Positions 39,911 through 48,517 of a stretch of DNA of 64,000 nt are shown in pieces. Every line of letters begins with the position of its first letter. Position 1 is the stretch's first letter. Made by a program: the position numbers and the translations under genes. Below the pieces are notes generated by a model that did no database searches, was not told where the DNA came from, and saw only the letters and a list, made by a program, of their open reading frames with translations. This DNA comes from DASTEQ01 sp040905185 (lineage in GTDB: Bacteria; Chloroflexota; Limnocylindria; QHBO01), in the NCBI GenBank assembly GCA_040905185.1, contig JBBDRZ010000003.1, positions 186,001 through 250,000 on the forward strand, written 5' to 3'.

Positions 39911-41286
39911 GTTTCGACGCCCCGCGGGTTACCAGCAACCCCGGCGGCGGCCCGGGGCCGAGGGCGAGCAACTCCGGCCCCGGCGACTGCCGCGGATCGC
40001 CACTCCATCATCTCCACGAAGGCCCGAGCGATGCGTGGGTCCCACTGCGTGCCGGCGCCCGCGGCAATGCGGCGCAGTGCCTCGGCTCGGGTGAGCGCAG
40101 CACGGTATGGCCGATCGGAAGTCATCGCGTCGAAGGCGTCAGCGACGGCCACAACCCGCGCTCCGAGGGGAATCGCCTCACCCGCCAGGCCATCGGGATA
40201 ACCCCCTCCGTCCCAGCGCTCGTGGTGATGGCGGACCACAGCGGCCCCCGCCTCGAACAGCCGAAACCGCGTCAGGATCTCCGACCCAAGGTCTGTGTGG
40301 CGCTGCATGCTCGCCAGTTCGCGTGTCGTCAGGCGCCCGGGTTTCAGGAGCACGCGGTCCGGCACGCCGATCTTGCCGAGGTCGTGCACCGACGCGGCCT
40401 GCTCAATGAGCTCGACCTCGCCCTCGGGCAGCTCGAGGGCGCGCGCCAGCCGCGCGGCATTGACGGCTACGCGCTCCGAGTGGCGATAGGTGCTCGAGTC
40501 TCGATGGTCAACGATCTCTGCCAGGGAGCGGACCGCTGCGCGGGTCTCGGTGTTCAGCCGCCGGATGTGGTCGAAGGAGCGGGCGATGACGGCGGCGGGC
40601 ACCACGAGGACCACGACGAGGATCGGCTCGATGACCCAGATCAGCGCGAAATGGGCGCCGATTGCGGTGGTGGCCAGCTCGCCGAGGAGGGTGCTTCCCG
40701 CGCCGCGCTGCAGGACCGCCCTGATCGGCTGGTGTTCGGCGATAGCGAGGACAACGCTGATCAGGAGCGCGTTGACACCGAAGTAGCTGATGGCCACCAC
40801 GCCGAACAGGAGAAGGAGGGTGAGGTCGGCCCCGTTCAATAACGCCACCCGCCACACCGTGCCGAGGAGCCCCGCGCAGAACGAGGCGACCGACGCGGTA
40901 AGCAACATCCCAGCCGCATTGAAAGTGGTCTTCAGCGGCGGCGAGCGGCGGGCGATTCCCTCCATGAGCACGGAGCTGCCCACCGAGAGCGCGGCAAACG
41001 GCGCCGGGATGAGGAGGATGGTGGCCACATGCGAGATCGTCGCCATCGAGAAGCTGCCGCCGCCGGGCATCGGCACGATCACGAACTCCAGGGCGATCGA
41101 GGTCAGCGTCAAGACGAGGAGCGCTGGCAGCCAGGTTTCCGGCGCGGCGGTCCAAGTCGGCGCGGCGAAGATCGACCCCAGGCCCAGGGTCGCGACCAGC
41201 ACAACGTACAGGCGCAACCGGATGCTGGCACCTGACCGTGGGGCATCGGTCGACCGACGGCTGCGGTGATTGCGGTTCGTGCTCAT
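39907..41286 (-). CDS. Membrane-bound HD-GYP domain phosphohydrolase
   Basis: A 459-residue protein. The N-terminal half has about seven hydrophobic helices (LRLYVVLVATLGLGSIFAA to PILVVVLVVPAAVIA). Next is a short signalling helix, then an HD-GYP domain (about 275-440) with RHSERVAVNAARLARAL, the HD pair in VHDLGKIGVPD, HHHERWDGGGYPDGL (the GYP motif) and ADAFDAMTSDRPYR. Such domains degrade cyclic di-GMP or related dinucleotides. Its membrane part may sense a signal and its overlapping partner is the MFS-DUF5317 exporter. The start is ATG 41286; a GTG at 41397 is possible. Confidence 0.87.
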   Translation of the reverse strand: MSTNRNHRSRRSTDAPRSGASIRLRLYVVLVATLGLGSIFAAPTWTAAPETWLPALLVLTLTSIALEFVIVPMPGGGSFSMATISHVATILLIPAPFAALSVGSSVLMEGIARRSPPLKTTFNAAGMLLTASVASFCAGLLGTVWRVALLNGADLTLLLLFGVVAISYFGVNALLISVVLAIAEHQPIRAVLQRGAGSTLLGELATTAIGAHFALIWVIEPILVVVLVVPAAVIARSFDHIRRLNTETRAAVRSLAEIVDHRDSSTYRHSERVAVNAARLARALELPEGEVELIEQAASVHDLGKIGVPDRVLLKPGRLTTRELASMQRHTDLGSEILTRFRLFEAGAAVVRHHHERWDGGGYPDGLAGEAIPLGARVVAVADAFDAMTSDRPYRAALTRAEALRRIAAGAGTQWDPRIARAFVEMMEWRSAAVAGAGVARPRPRAAAGVAGNPRGVET

Positions 41287-41455
41287 CGTGCTCGGGTGCG
41301 GCGCTCGGTGCGGAACGGGCTCTGCACATGCATTTGCGCACATGGCATCCGATCGGCCTATTGGACGAAGGTACTGTCGGGGCTGGGCGACGGGCACGGT
41401 AACCCGCTGAGACGGTCAGATCAGCCGGTCACGCCCCGACGCCGTCACATCGGCC

Positions 41456-41650
41456 TCAGCGGTAGACGCCGTTGTGGCCGAGGCTGAACCGACCCGGCTG
41501 GGGGAAGTACATCAGCCCGTGCGGCTGGCGGCCGACCTGGATGACGTGCAGGACCTGGCCGTTGGTCGCGTCCAGCACCACGACCGTGTCGGCGCGCCGG
41601 TTGGCGGTCCACAGCTGCGTGCCATCCGGTGAGACCTGGAGCATGTCCGG
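41456..41650 (-). pseudogene. 3' remainder of the YVTN beta-propeller lipoprotein after an in-frame TAG
   Basis: Directly after the TAG at 41653-41651 the same frame continues for 64 codons: PDMLQVSPDGTQLWTANRRA, VVVLDATNGQVLHVIQVG, then a stop. These are exactly one further propeller repeat plus a closing strand. An ATG at 41644 could restart but would give a useless fragment. The segment is therefore the severed C terminus, or is reached by read-through of the amber codon. Confidence 0.75.
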
Positions 41651-41653
41651 CTA
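41651..41653 (-). other. In-frame amber codon inside the YVTN propeller gene
   Basis: The frame reads WWIGG-TAG-PDMLQVSPDG. The preceding repeat reads WVGGSPVDVKLSPDG, so the stop replaces one residue with no shift. A single C-to-T change from CAG would create it. Confidence 0.8.
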
Positions 41654-42871
41654 CCCGCCGATCCACCACGTGGCGATGATCGCGCGCGTCGCAAAGTCAA
41701 TGACCGAGATCGTGCCGGCCAGGCGGTTGGTGACGTACAGCCAGCGTGTGTCCCGGCTGACGGCCATTCCATGAGCGCCACGCCCAGTTGGCAGGAACCC
41801 GATCTCGCGCATGGCCACCGGATCGACGATCGAGACCCCATGCCGGAACTGATTGGCTACGTAGAACACCGAGCCGTCGGGTGACAGCTTGACGTCGACC
41901 GGACTGCCCCCGACCCATAGGGAGCCGACGATCTCCATGGTCACCGTGTCAACCTTGACCAGCACCCCCGCGTACTCGGTGGTCGCCAGCAGGTATCGAC
42001 CCCCGGCCGAGAAGTCGGCGTGGTCGATGCCGGCGAACGGGATCGGTACCTGGCGGAGCGGCTGCCAGGTGCGCCGGTCGTAAAAGTCCATTCGGCTGTA
42101 CTCCTCGGCCATGACCACTGCCTTGGAGCCGTCCGGGGTGAAATACAGGTTGTACGCCAGCGGGGCCGTAATCGGGCTCAGCAAGGCTCCGCTCCGCGGA
42201 TCGAGCACGGTCAGCTCGGTGGAGAAGTAGTTGCTGACGTAGAGCCGGGACAGGTCCCAGTCGGGGCCCACGTGCTCGGGCAGGATGCCGGCGGGGAGCG
42301 TGGCGATCACGCTCATCGTGGCCGGGTCGATGACCGAGATCGTGTAATCCCGTTCGTTCGGGACATAGACCCGCGCCGGAATGTCGGCCACGGAGGCGGG
42401 CAGCGCGGTGGTGGCGGTCGCCGCCCACACGTTCCACTCTCGGGCAGCCGGCTCAGCGGCATCCAGGAGGCTGACCTCCAGGCCCGTCCGATCCGGCATC
42501 CAGCCGGTGAGTCCGGCAACCTGCACCTGCCACCACCGGATTGGGCCGATCTGGACCGGGCCGTCGAGCACGATGACCAGCTCGCCAGCGGCCAGGCGAC
42601 CCACGACCGACGCCTCGGTGACCGCTGCAGGCTGGTTCCGGACCCGTGCGCCGTCCACCATGACCCGCGCCAGCTGGCCGCGAGCGACGACCGGGGGCGG
42701 CTGGGTGGGCTCGGGCGTCGGGGAGGGGGTGGGCGACGGGGTCCGGGATGGACGGGGGCTGGGGGTGACGGTCGGAGCTGGGTCGGGCGTGGGAGAGGGC
42801 GGCCCTGCCGCGCGCAGTGCGCACGCGGTGAGCAGGAGCGCCAGGGCGATGGCGGCCGTCCGATTGGGCAT
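41651..42871 (-). CDS. Lipoprotein with SH3b-like and YVTN beta-propeller domains, cut by an amber codon
   Basis: A 406-residue product. Signal peptide with lipobox LLLTACALRAAG (lipidated Cys17), a Pro/Thr/Ser-rich linker (about 25-60), an SH3b-like domain (VMVDGARVRNQPAA, WWQVQVAGLTGWMPDRTG), then YVTN/NHL-like repeats (ARVYVPNERDYTISVIDPAT, SRLYVSNYFSTELTVLDP, SVFYVANQFRHGVSIVDP, RWLYVTNRLAGTISVIDF). It stops at TAG in the last blade, although 64 more codons continue in frame. It is presumably a surface-exposed binding protein. It diverges from the metalloprotease gene. Confidence 0.85.
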   Translation of the reverse strand: MPNRTAAIALALLLTACALRAAGPPSPTPDPAPTVTPSPRPSRTPSPTPSPTPEPTQPPPVVARGQLARVMVDGARVRNQPAAVTEASVVGRLAAGELVIVLDGPVQIGPIRWWQVQVAGLTGWMPDRTGLEVSLLDAAEPAAREWNVWAATATTALPASVADIPARVYVPNERDYTISVIDPATMSVIATLPAGILPEHVGPDWDLSRLYVSNYFSTELTVLDPRSGALLSPITAPLAYNLYFTPDGSKAVVMAEEYSRMDFYDRRTWQPLRQVPIPFAGIDHADFSAGGRYLLATTEYAGVLVKVDTVTMEIVGSLWVGGSPVDVKLSPDGSVFYVANQFRHGVSIVDPVAMREIGFLPTGRGAHGMAVSRDTRWLYVTNRLAGTISVIDFATRAIIATWWIGG

Positions 42872-42951
42872 AGGGTCGGCCAGTATGCCGGCTGCCTGCC
42901 GGACTGCCTAGATGCGATCGGGCCTCGTGCCAGTAGCATGCGCCAATCACG

Positions 42952-43560
42952 ATGGCGCGGGTCGGCAGGGCGTGGGCCCGATGGGCGGCGACGCTGGTCG
43001 CCGCTGCGCTGGTCATGCTCGCTTTCCCGGCCCCAACCGCAGCCGGCGCGGTATTCACCCTGCTGCCCTCCTCGGGCTTCGCCGGAAGTACAGTCGTCGC
43101 CCACGGCGAGGGCTTTCCCCGCAATCAGCCGATCTCAGTCCGATGGGACGGCTCACTCGTGGCATCCGGCAACTCCGGACCGCTGCGCCCCACCAAATTT
43201 GACGTTCCGTTTGTCGTCCCGTCCGGCGCGGCCCTGGGCTCGCATACGGTGATCATGTGTGTGACCGGGTCCGGCGCGACCGGCTGCAGCGGTCCTCCCG
43301 AGACGGCCATCTTCACCGTGGTCATTCCCGCCGTGACCCCCACCCCGACCCTGCCCCCTCCGCCGACCCCAATTCCCGGGTCCTCGGCTACGGCTGCGCC
43401 CACATTCCCGTTCCCCACGTTCCCGATCGGCGCCGAGACCCCAACCCCGGGGCCACTCCCTATCGCGGTGGTGACCCCCGCACCGACGCCGCCCAACCAG
43501 CTGGGCGAGATACCCGAGGACTTCCCAGACCTGTGGATCAAGGCCATCGAGGTGACCTAG
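42952..43560 (+). CDS. N-terminal part of a secreted metzincin-like protease, ends at an in-frame amber codon
   Basis: A 202-residue product: signal peptide (WAATLVAAALVMLAFPAPTA, cleavage after about residue 31), a TIG/IPT-like beta domain (TLLPSSGFAGSTVVAHGEGF), a Pro/Thr-rich linker, and the start of the next domain, DLWIKAIEVT, where TAG 43558 intervenes. The same frame continues for 887 codons. TAGCAT lies 12 bases before the ATG, a looser fit than other TANNNT boxes here. Confidence 0.75.
   Translation: MARVGRAWARWAATLVAAALVMLAFPAPTAAGAVFTLLPSSGFAGSTVVAHGEGFPRNQPISVRWDGSLVASGNSGPLRPTKFDVPFVVPSGAALGSHTVIMCVTGSGATGCSGPPETAIFTVVIPAVTPTPTLPPPPTPIPGSSATAAPTFPFPTFPIGAETPTPGPLPIAVVTPAPTPPNQLGEIPEDFPDLWIKAIEVT
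43558..43560 (+). other. In-frame amber codon at a conserved Gln position of the metalloprotease gene
   Basis: The frame reads IKAIEVT-TAG-GVQDLQNRMPLVADRRTYARV. Exported metalloproteases of this type carry EVTQGVQ followed by PLVAGKRTYVRV at this point, so TAG stands where CAG (Gln) is expected. Confidence 0.8.
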
Positions 43561-46221
43561 GGGGTCCAGGACCTCCAGAACCGGATGCCTCTGGTCGCGG
43601 ATCGGCGAACGTACGCCCGCGTTCACGTTGGAGTCATCGGTCAGCCGGACCAAGCGAACACGTATGGCGCGCTGGAGGCCCGCCGAAACGGGCAGCAGAT
43701 CGGCTGGGTCTGGCCTGAGAACGGGCCGATTCTCGCCAAGCTGGGCGGCGGGAGTCGGGTCCAGACCGACGACACGCTGAACTTCCGCCTGCCCCAGGCG
43801 TGGCTGGACGGCGAGGTCACCTTACGGGCCTTCGTCTACTCGTACAGCCTCGCGACGGTCTTTGAGAAGGAAGCGGAATGGCAGAACAACCTCTTCGCGG
43901 TCGACGTCGCGTTCCACCCAGCCCAGCCGCTGACAGTCCACCTGGCGCCGGCCCACCTTCATCGGTCCTTCCACCCCGATGACGTCGATCGGACCTACGA
44001 TCCGGATCTCGATGCTGACCTGCTCCCTCCAGGTGGGTCGGCGACGCTGCGGATCGTGCACGGGCTCTACCGATACCACCCCCTAGCGCAGGTCAACGTG
44101 GACGTGCTCACCGCGCCGATCGAGCCGATGGATCATGACGACGGGCACGAGTTCAACCTCGGCTGGTGCCAGACCACCATGCTGGGCAACTGGAACGGCG
44201 GCAACCCGGAGATCGCCGACTGGGAGCCGCTCGTCGCTGATCCGGCGGCTCTCGACCCCGTCGTAGGCACGTGGTACGAGGCGGACAACGAGTGGTTAGC
44301 CATTTTGGACCGCCGGATCCATATCCATCATTGGCAGCTGACCGAAACCGGCCTCGCTGATATCAGCATGGATGACCACGAGGGTGACGGTCCGATGCCT
44401 CTGCCGGGCACGCCGGTCTTCGTCCAGGGCTGCCGACCGGAGCCGGCTGTTTCGCAGGAGGTGAACCAGACCCTGGCCCTGTACCGCATCTTCTACGACT
44501 GGGATGACGAGGAGGACCTGTTCGTGGGGATGGTCCATCCAGATCTGCCAACCCTGTTCGGCGGCCAGTCCTCCGGAGGAACCGATTCGGTCTGGGTGCG
44601 GATGACCGACACCTTTGGCACCACGTCCGCTTGGTGGCACATCGGGGCCGAGACGCTGGCCCACGAGGCCGGCCATGCCGCAGGTCTCAAGCACGTTCCC
44701 TGCAAAGACGGCGATGCAGACCACGAGCCGGACGGGGTGCCCGATGAGCTGGCCGGCGGGGCCATCGATCCGAGCCACCCGAATGCGCTGACCTTTCCCG
44801 TTTGCAACCTGGCCGGCCCCGATCCCGAGGGCTTCTACGGGTTCGACGTGTACCGATTGCGGTGGAACCTCCCCGAGCCGACGGCGATCAGCAACGACCC
44901 CGGCCAGGCTGCCCCCAACAAGGCGTGGCCGCTGATGTCGTACCGCAACCCCGGCTGGGCAGATCCGTATCACTACTGCCGGTTGCTCGATTTCTACGGC
45001 GTCCCGTGCGACCCGACTGAACTCGGGATCCCATGGAGCGAGCCCGACGCGCCGGCGGGTGGTCCACTGACCCAGCCTCCGGACCCCGATGACGCGGAGC
45101 TGCCGCCTGGCGCGGAGGGGCTCATCGGTCTCCGCGGCTCGATCGACCCCGCGACCGAGACCGGGTCGCTGGAGGGCGCGTTCCTCCTGGACACGCCCAC
45201 ACCCTCCGCCCTGAAGAAATTCTCAGGCCAATACATCGTGGCCGAGGTGACGCACAAACTGGTCGTACTTGACGCGGCGGGGAATGAGCTCGCCAGCGTC
45301 CCGATCCAGCAGCACGACACCGCACACGAGGAGCTCGAATCGATTGATTTCGAAGTGCTGGTGCCCCTCTTCGCGAACGCGCGCTCGTACCAGATCATCT
45401 CGGCCGGGCGAGACCTTGCCCACCTGGACGTCTCCCCAACTGCGCCGGCTGTGACCTGGGATCCGATCACGCAGGAGGCCGACACCTTCGGCCGGGTCAA
45501 GGTTCAATTCCACTGGGACTCGAGCGACGCCGATGGGGACCCCCTAACCCACACCCTGCTGTACGCGCCGGATGGCGAGCACTGGCAGGTGCTCGCCTCG
45601 CAGCTGAACGAGTCGGATTTCGAATTCCTGCAGCAGGCACTCCCGCGCGGTGAGGCACCGATCTTCCAGGTCATCGCATTTGACGGAACGCGCGCGGCCA
45701 GTGCCGTCAGTGCGCCCGTCAAGCCGGTCCCGGGGCTCCCGCCCAGCGCGATCGTGAGTGGCATGAAGGCCACGACGTACCCGTCCGGCGCCGAGGTCGC
45801 GCTGCAGGCGACGGCTTTCGACCCCGAGGATCGGACCATGCCGGGCGATGCCATTTCGTGGAGCTCATCGCTGGACGGCGAACTGGGAACCGGGTCGGAG
45901 CTGGTGGTCGACGACCTGTCGGCGGGTTTTCATCTGCTCACGGCCACGGTCACCGACTCGGATGGACTGACCGATACGACCTCGTTCGAGCTGGAGATTG
46001 ACGGCTCGGTGATCCAGCCGCGGCCCGATCCATCCGTTGTGTCCGCGATTGACGCGATCTTCGCCGCCGCCGCCTCGGGCGAGGATCTTGCGACGGCATA
46101 CGAGGCAGCATCGGCTCCGTCATTGGGTGACCTGCTGCCGTGGCTGGTTCTCGCCTTCGTGCTCGTCGGCGCCGCGGCCGGCGGCGCCCTCTGGTGGCGC
46201 GCCAAGAGGCGTCCGGCCTAG
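43561..46221 (+). CDS. Catalytic and C-terminal part of the metzincin-like cell-surface metalloprotease
   Basis: The continuation of the preceding frame, 886 residues (first ATG at 43585). It has a beta domain with PLVADRRTYARVHVGVIG, then a zinc protease domain with HEAGHAAGLKH, the HEXXHXXGXXH metzincin motif, followed by LMSYRNPGWADPYHY, a probable Met-turn. Ig/PKD-like domains (about 500-830) and a C-terminal membrane helix (WLVLAFVLVGAAAGGALWW) with basic RAKRRPA complete a wall- or membrane-anchored enzyme. Without read-through of the TAG it has no signal peptide. The intact downstream frame implies the interruption is recent, suppressed, or a consensus error. Confidence 0.8.
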   Translation, partial: GVQDLQNRMPLVADRRTYARVHVGVIGQPDQANTYGALEARRNGQQIGWVWPENGPILAKLGGGSRVQTDDTLNFRLPQAWLDGEVTLRAFVYSYSLATVFEKEAEWQNNLFAVDVAFHPAQPLTVHLAPAHLHRSFHPDDVDRTYDPDLDADLLPPGGSATLRIVHGLYRYHPLAQVNVDVLTAPIEPMDHDDGHEFNLGWCQTTMLGNWNGGNPEIADWEPLVADPAALDPVVGTWYEADNEWLAILDRRIHIHHWQLTETGLADISMDDHEGDGPMPLPGTPVFVQGCRPEPAVSQEVNQTLALYRIFYDWDDEEDLFVGMVHPDLPTLFGGQSSGGTDSVWVRMTDTFGTTSAWWHIGAETLAHEAGHAAGLKHVPCKDGDADHEPDGVPDELAGGAIDPSHPNALTFPVCNLAGPDPEGFYGFDVYRLRWNLPEPTAISNDPGQAAPNKAWPLMSYRNPGWADPYHYCRLLDFYGVPCDPTELGIPWSEPDAPAGGPLTQPPDPDDAELPPGAEGLIGLRGSIDPATETGSLEGAFLLDTPTPSALKKFSGQYIVAEVTHKLVVLDAAGNELASVPIQQHDTAHEELESIDFEVLVPLFANARSYQIISAGRDLAHLDVSPTAPAVTWDPITQEADTFGRVKVQFHWDSSDADGDPLTHTLLYAPDGEHWQVLASQLNESDFEFLQQALPRGEAPIFQVIAFDGTRAASAVSAPVKPVPGLPPSAIVSGMKATTYPSGAEVALQATAFDPEDRTMPGDAISWSSSLDGELGTGSELVVDDLSAGFHLLTATVTDSDGLTDTTSFELEIDGSVIQPRPDPSVVSAIDAIFAAAASGEDLATAYEAASAPSLGDLLPWLVLAFVLVGAAAGGALWWRAKRRPA

Positions 46222-46285
46222 CCGCACCGGGGACTGCGAAACGCGGTCCAGCCAAGCGCCAAACGACTCAGGAAGGACGGGCCGG

Positions 46286-46348
46286 ATGGCTCCTGACCGC
46301 CGAGGCGACCACGCGTACGGTGGGCAGTACGTCCCGCTCCCGGTCTAG
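46286..46348 (+). CDS. Possible 20-residue micropeptide
   Basis: ATG 46286 lies 8 bases after GGAAGGA and opens MAPDRRGDHAYGGQYVPLPV. Its TAG shares CTAG (46345-46348) with the convergent pyruvate oxidoreductase gene. Initiation signal is good, but the length makes chance likely; no family is recognised. Confidence 0.25.
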   Translation: MAPDRRGDHAYGGQYVPLPV

Positions 46349-48096
46349 GCGATCCCGGCCAGCTCCTGGAGCGTGTGCCAATTCGCCAGCCGGTCCTCCT
46401 GGGTGGTCAGCATGTCGGCGCTCGGCGTGCCGTCATGCGCGAAGTGGGGCGCGAACCGGCCCTCGGTGCGGGCAAAGGCGCAGAAGTCGAGGAGGGTGCC
46501 GTCGGGGAGGTGCGCCCAGTCCTCCTTGGGCGCCGGGTTGCCCTGCAGACTCAGCCGCTCGGCGATCTTCGCGCCCCGTCGCGGGTCGTAGGTGAACAAC
46601 GGGAACGCCCGGGTTTCGACGGCCAGCTTCGACTGCCGGCTGGCGGCATCATCGGCGACGCCGTGCTCGGGCATGCACGAGCTGTAGGCCACGATGACGG
46701 CCGGGCCCGGAAACTCATTGGCCTCCATGACGGACCGATAGAAGTGGTTGATGTGGGCCGGCGTGGTCTGGGCCACGTACGCCTCCCCGTGAGCAATGAG
46801 GATGCGCCCCAACTCCTTGCGCGGTTCCGCGCGTCCATGCAGCGCCTTGCCGAACGCGCTCAGCTTCGTCACCTGACCGCCGAAGGAAGCCGTCGACGAC
46901 TGCCCGCCGGTGTTCGAATAGACCTGGGTGTCGAGCACGAGAACCTTGATGTCGGCTCCGGCCGCGATCATGCGGCTCAGGGCCTGGAAGCCGATGTCGT
47001 ACATCGCCCCGTCGCCACCCAGGACCCAGAGCCGGCGATCAGCGTGGCCGGCCTGGTCCCAGCGGGCGCGGATCCCGAGCGCCACGGCCGGGGCGTTCTC
47101 GAACAGGGAGTTGGTCCACGGCACGAGGAACGGGTTGTAGGGATAGGTGGAGCCAAAGACCGTGTTGCAGCCGGTGGCGGCCACGATCCCCATCGAGTCC
47201 GGCCCGTGGATCTGGCGCGTCGCGGCCAGCAGCATCCGGATCGCGCTCGCCTCGCCGCAGCCGGAGCAGGAGCCGGCCCCGCCCACATAGCCATGGGCAT
47301 GCTCGCCCAGCATGAGGTCCGCCAGCGCCTTCTCGTTGCGGTACGGCTCGGGCGTGACCGGGAGCGAGCGGAAGAGACGGAAGTCGCGAGTGAGGCGCTC
47401 CAGGACGCCCTCTCCGTCCGATGGGGCCAGCGGGGCCGGCGCCTTGTCCACCATTCCGAGCGCGTCGTAGCCCAGGGCCTGGCAGACCTCGACGCATTCC
47501 CCGCAGCCCTTGCAGTGGACCGGATTCACGAAGATGCCGAACAGCGCCGGCTCATGGCCCTTCCTGGCCGGAACGTCCGCGTACTTCGTGGTCTTGACGA
47601 AGTGCATCCGCGCCGTTTCGGCGGCCCGCGCCGGGTCCGCCTCGCTGGCCGCGAAGGCCTCGATGGCCGCCCCCAGGACCGATTCGGGCTGTGCCACGGC
47701 CAGGATGGCGGTATCCGGACAGGCGTTGACGCAGCCCATGCAGCCCACGCACGCGTCGGCGTTGACCTCCGGGATGCGCGGTGCCAGGCCGGAGAAGTCG
47801 CGCGTGGCCGCCGTCCCGGGCGGAATGACGCTGCGGGCGACCCCGCGGTCGGCTGGTAGCTCGGCGTCGCCTAGCCCGGCCGCGTAGGCGCCCACCACGA
47901 CCGTGTTGAAGTCGTCGACGTAGGCGTGCACGTCAAACACCGGGACCGTCGTGGAGGCCAGCCGCGCCTCGTGGTGCTCCAGATCCTCGGATGGCGCCTT
48001 GATAAGCGGCGCTTCGTCGCCTCCCACCGGCTCGGCGGGAGGCGGAGCCAGACGCACCGGAGGCTCCGCGAGCGGGATATCGGTCCGCCTAGCCAT
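46345..48096 (-). CDS. nifJ: Pyruvate:ferredoxin oxidoreductase, ferredoxin and TPP half
   Basis: A 583-residue protein equal to the C-terminal half of one-chain PFOR, which converts pyruvate plus CoA to acetyl-CoA, CO2 and reduced ferredoxin. A linker domain comes first. A two-[4Fe-4S] ferredoxin domain follows, with CVGCMGCVNACP and CKGCGECVEVC. The TPP-binding beta domain has GSCSGCGEASAIRML, GDGAMYDIGFQALSRM and NTGGQSSTASFGG. GCNTVFGSTYPYNPF is conserved. In most bacteria this is fused to the half at 48514-50478. The ATG overlaps the CBS gene by 8 bases, so the three genes are coupled. Confidence 0.92.
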   Translation of the reverse strand: MARRTDIPLAEPPVRLAPPPAEPVGGDEAPLIKAPSEDLEHHEARLASTTVPVFDVHAYVDDFNTVVVGAYAAGLGDAELPADRGVARSVIPPGTAATRDFSGLAPRIPEVNADACVGCMGCVNACPDTAILAVAQPESVLGAAIEAFAASEADPARAAETARMHFVKTTKYADVPARKGHEPALFGIFVNPVHCKGCGECVEVCQALGYDALGMVDKAPAPLAPSDGEGVLERLTRDFRLFRSLPVTPEPYRNEKALADLMLGEHAHGYVGGAGSCSGCGEASAIRMLLAATRQIHGPDSMGIVAATGCNTVFGSTYPYNPFLVPWTNSLFENAPAVALGIRARWDQAGHADRRLWVLGGDGAMYDIGFQALSRMIAAGADIKVLVLDTQVYSNTGGQSSTASFGGQVTKLSAFGKALHGRAEPRKELGRILIAHGEAYVAQTTPAHINHFYRSVMEANEFPGPAVIVAYSSCMPEHGVADDAASRQSKLAVETRAFPLFTYDPRRGAKIAERLSLQGNPAPKEDWAHLPDGTLLDFCAFARTEGRFAPHFAHDGTPSADMLTTQEDRLANWHTLQELAGIA

Positions 48097-48517
48097 CGGC
48101 CACCTCCGCGGCCATGGCCCGCACCATGTCGCTGGTGGACACGATCCCGATGGGCGACGTCCCGTCGGGTCCGACCACGACCAGCCGATGCACCTGGTAC
48201 TCCTCCATCCGAGCTGCGGCATCGGTCAGGCTGGTGTCGGCCGACACGGTCAGCGCCGGGGTGCTCATCAGGTGCCGGACCTGGAGTCCGCGCCACGAGG
48301 ACCATAGGTACTCCGTCGTCCGGGCCCGAAGCATGTCGGTCTGGCTGACCACGCCAACCAGGGCACCGGATTCGTCCACCACCGGCAGTCCGTGAATGTG
48401 GTGCTGGTCCAACAGCTGAGCGGCCTTGGCGAGGGGCGCGCTGGACTGGATGCGCACCGGATCGGGCGTCATGAGTTCCCCGACGGTGCTGCTGGCCATG
48501 GTTGGCCTGGTGGTCAT
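48089..48517 (-). CDS. Two-CBS-domain protein inside the PFOR operon
   Basis: A 142-residue Bateman module: first CBS LMTPDPVRIQSSAPLAKAA with LPVVDESGALVGVVSQTDML, second CBS LMSTPALTVSADTSLTDAAA with RLVVVGPDGTSPIGIVSTSD. CBS pairs bind adenine nucleotides and commonly sense energy charge. It overlaps the upstream PFOR half by 4 bases (ATGA) and the downstream half by 8, so it is made in step with the enzyme and may gate it by ATP/AMP level; that role is inference. Confidence 0.9.
   Translation of the reverse strand: MTTRPTMASSTVGELMTPDPVRIQSSAPLAKAAQLLDQHHIHGLPVVDESGALVGVVSQTDMLRARTTEYLWSSWRGLQVRHLMSTPALTVSADTSLTDAAARMEEYQVHRLVVVGPDGTSPIGIVSTSDMVRAMAAEVADG

Noticed and set aside
41651..46221. 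Global reassignment of TAG to Gln
   Set aside because: TAG is the normal terminator of many intact genes here (PBP, mutS2, pheT, rpmI, infC, paaD, pdxH), with no conserved extension after it.
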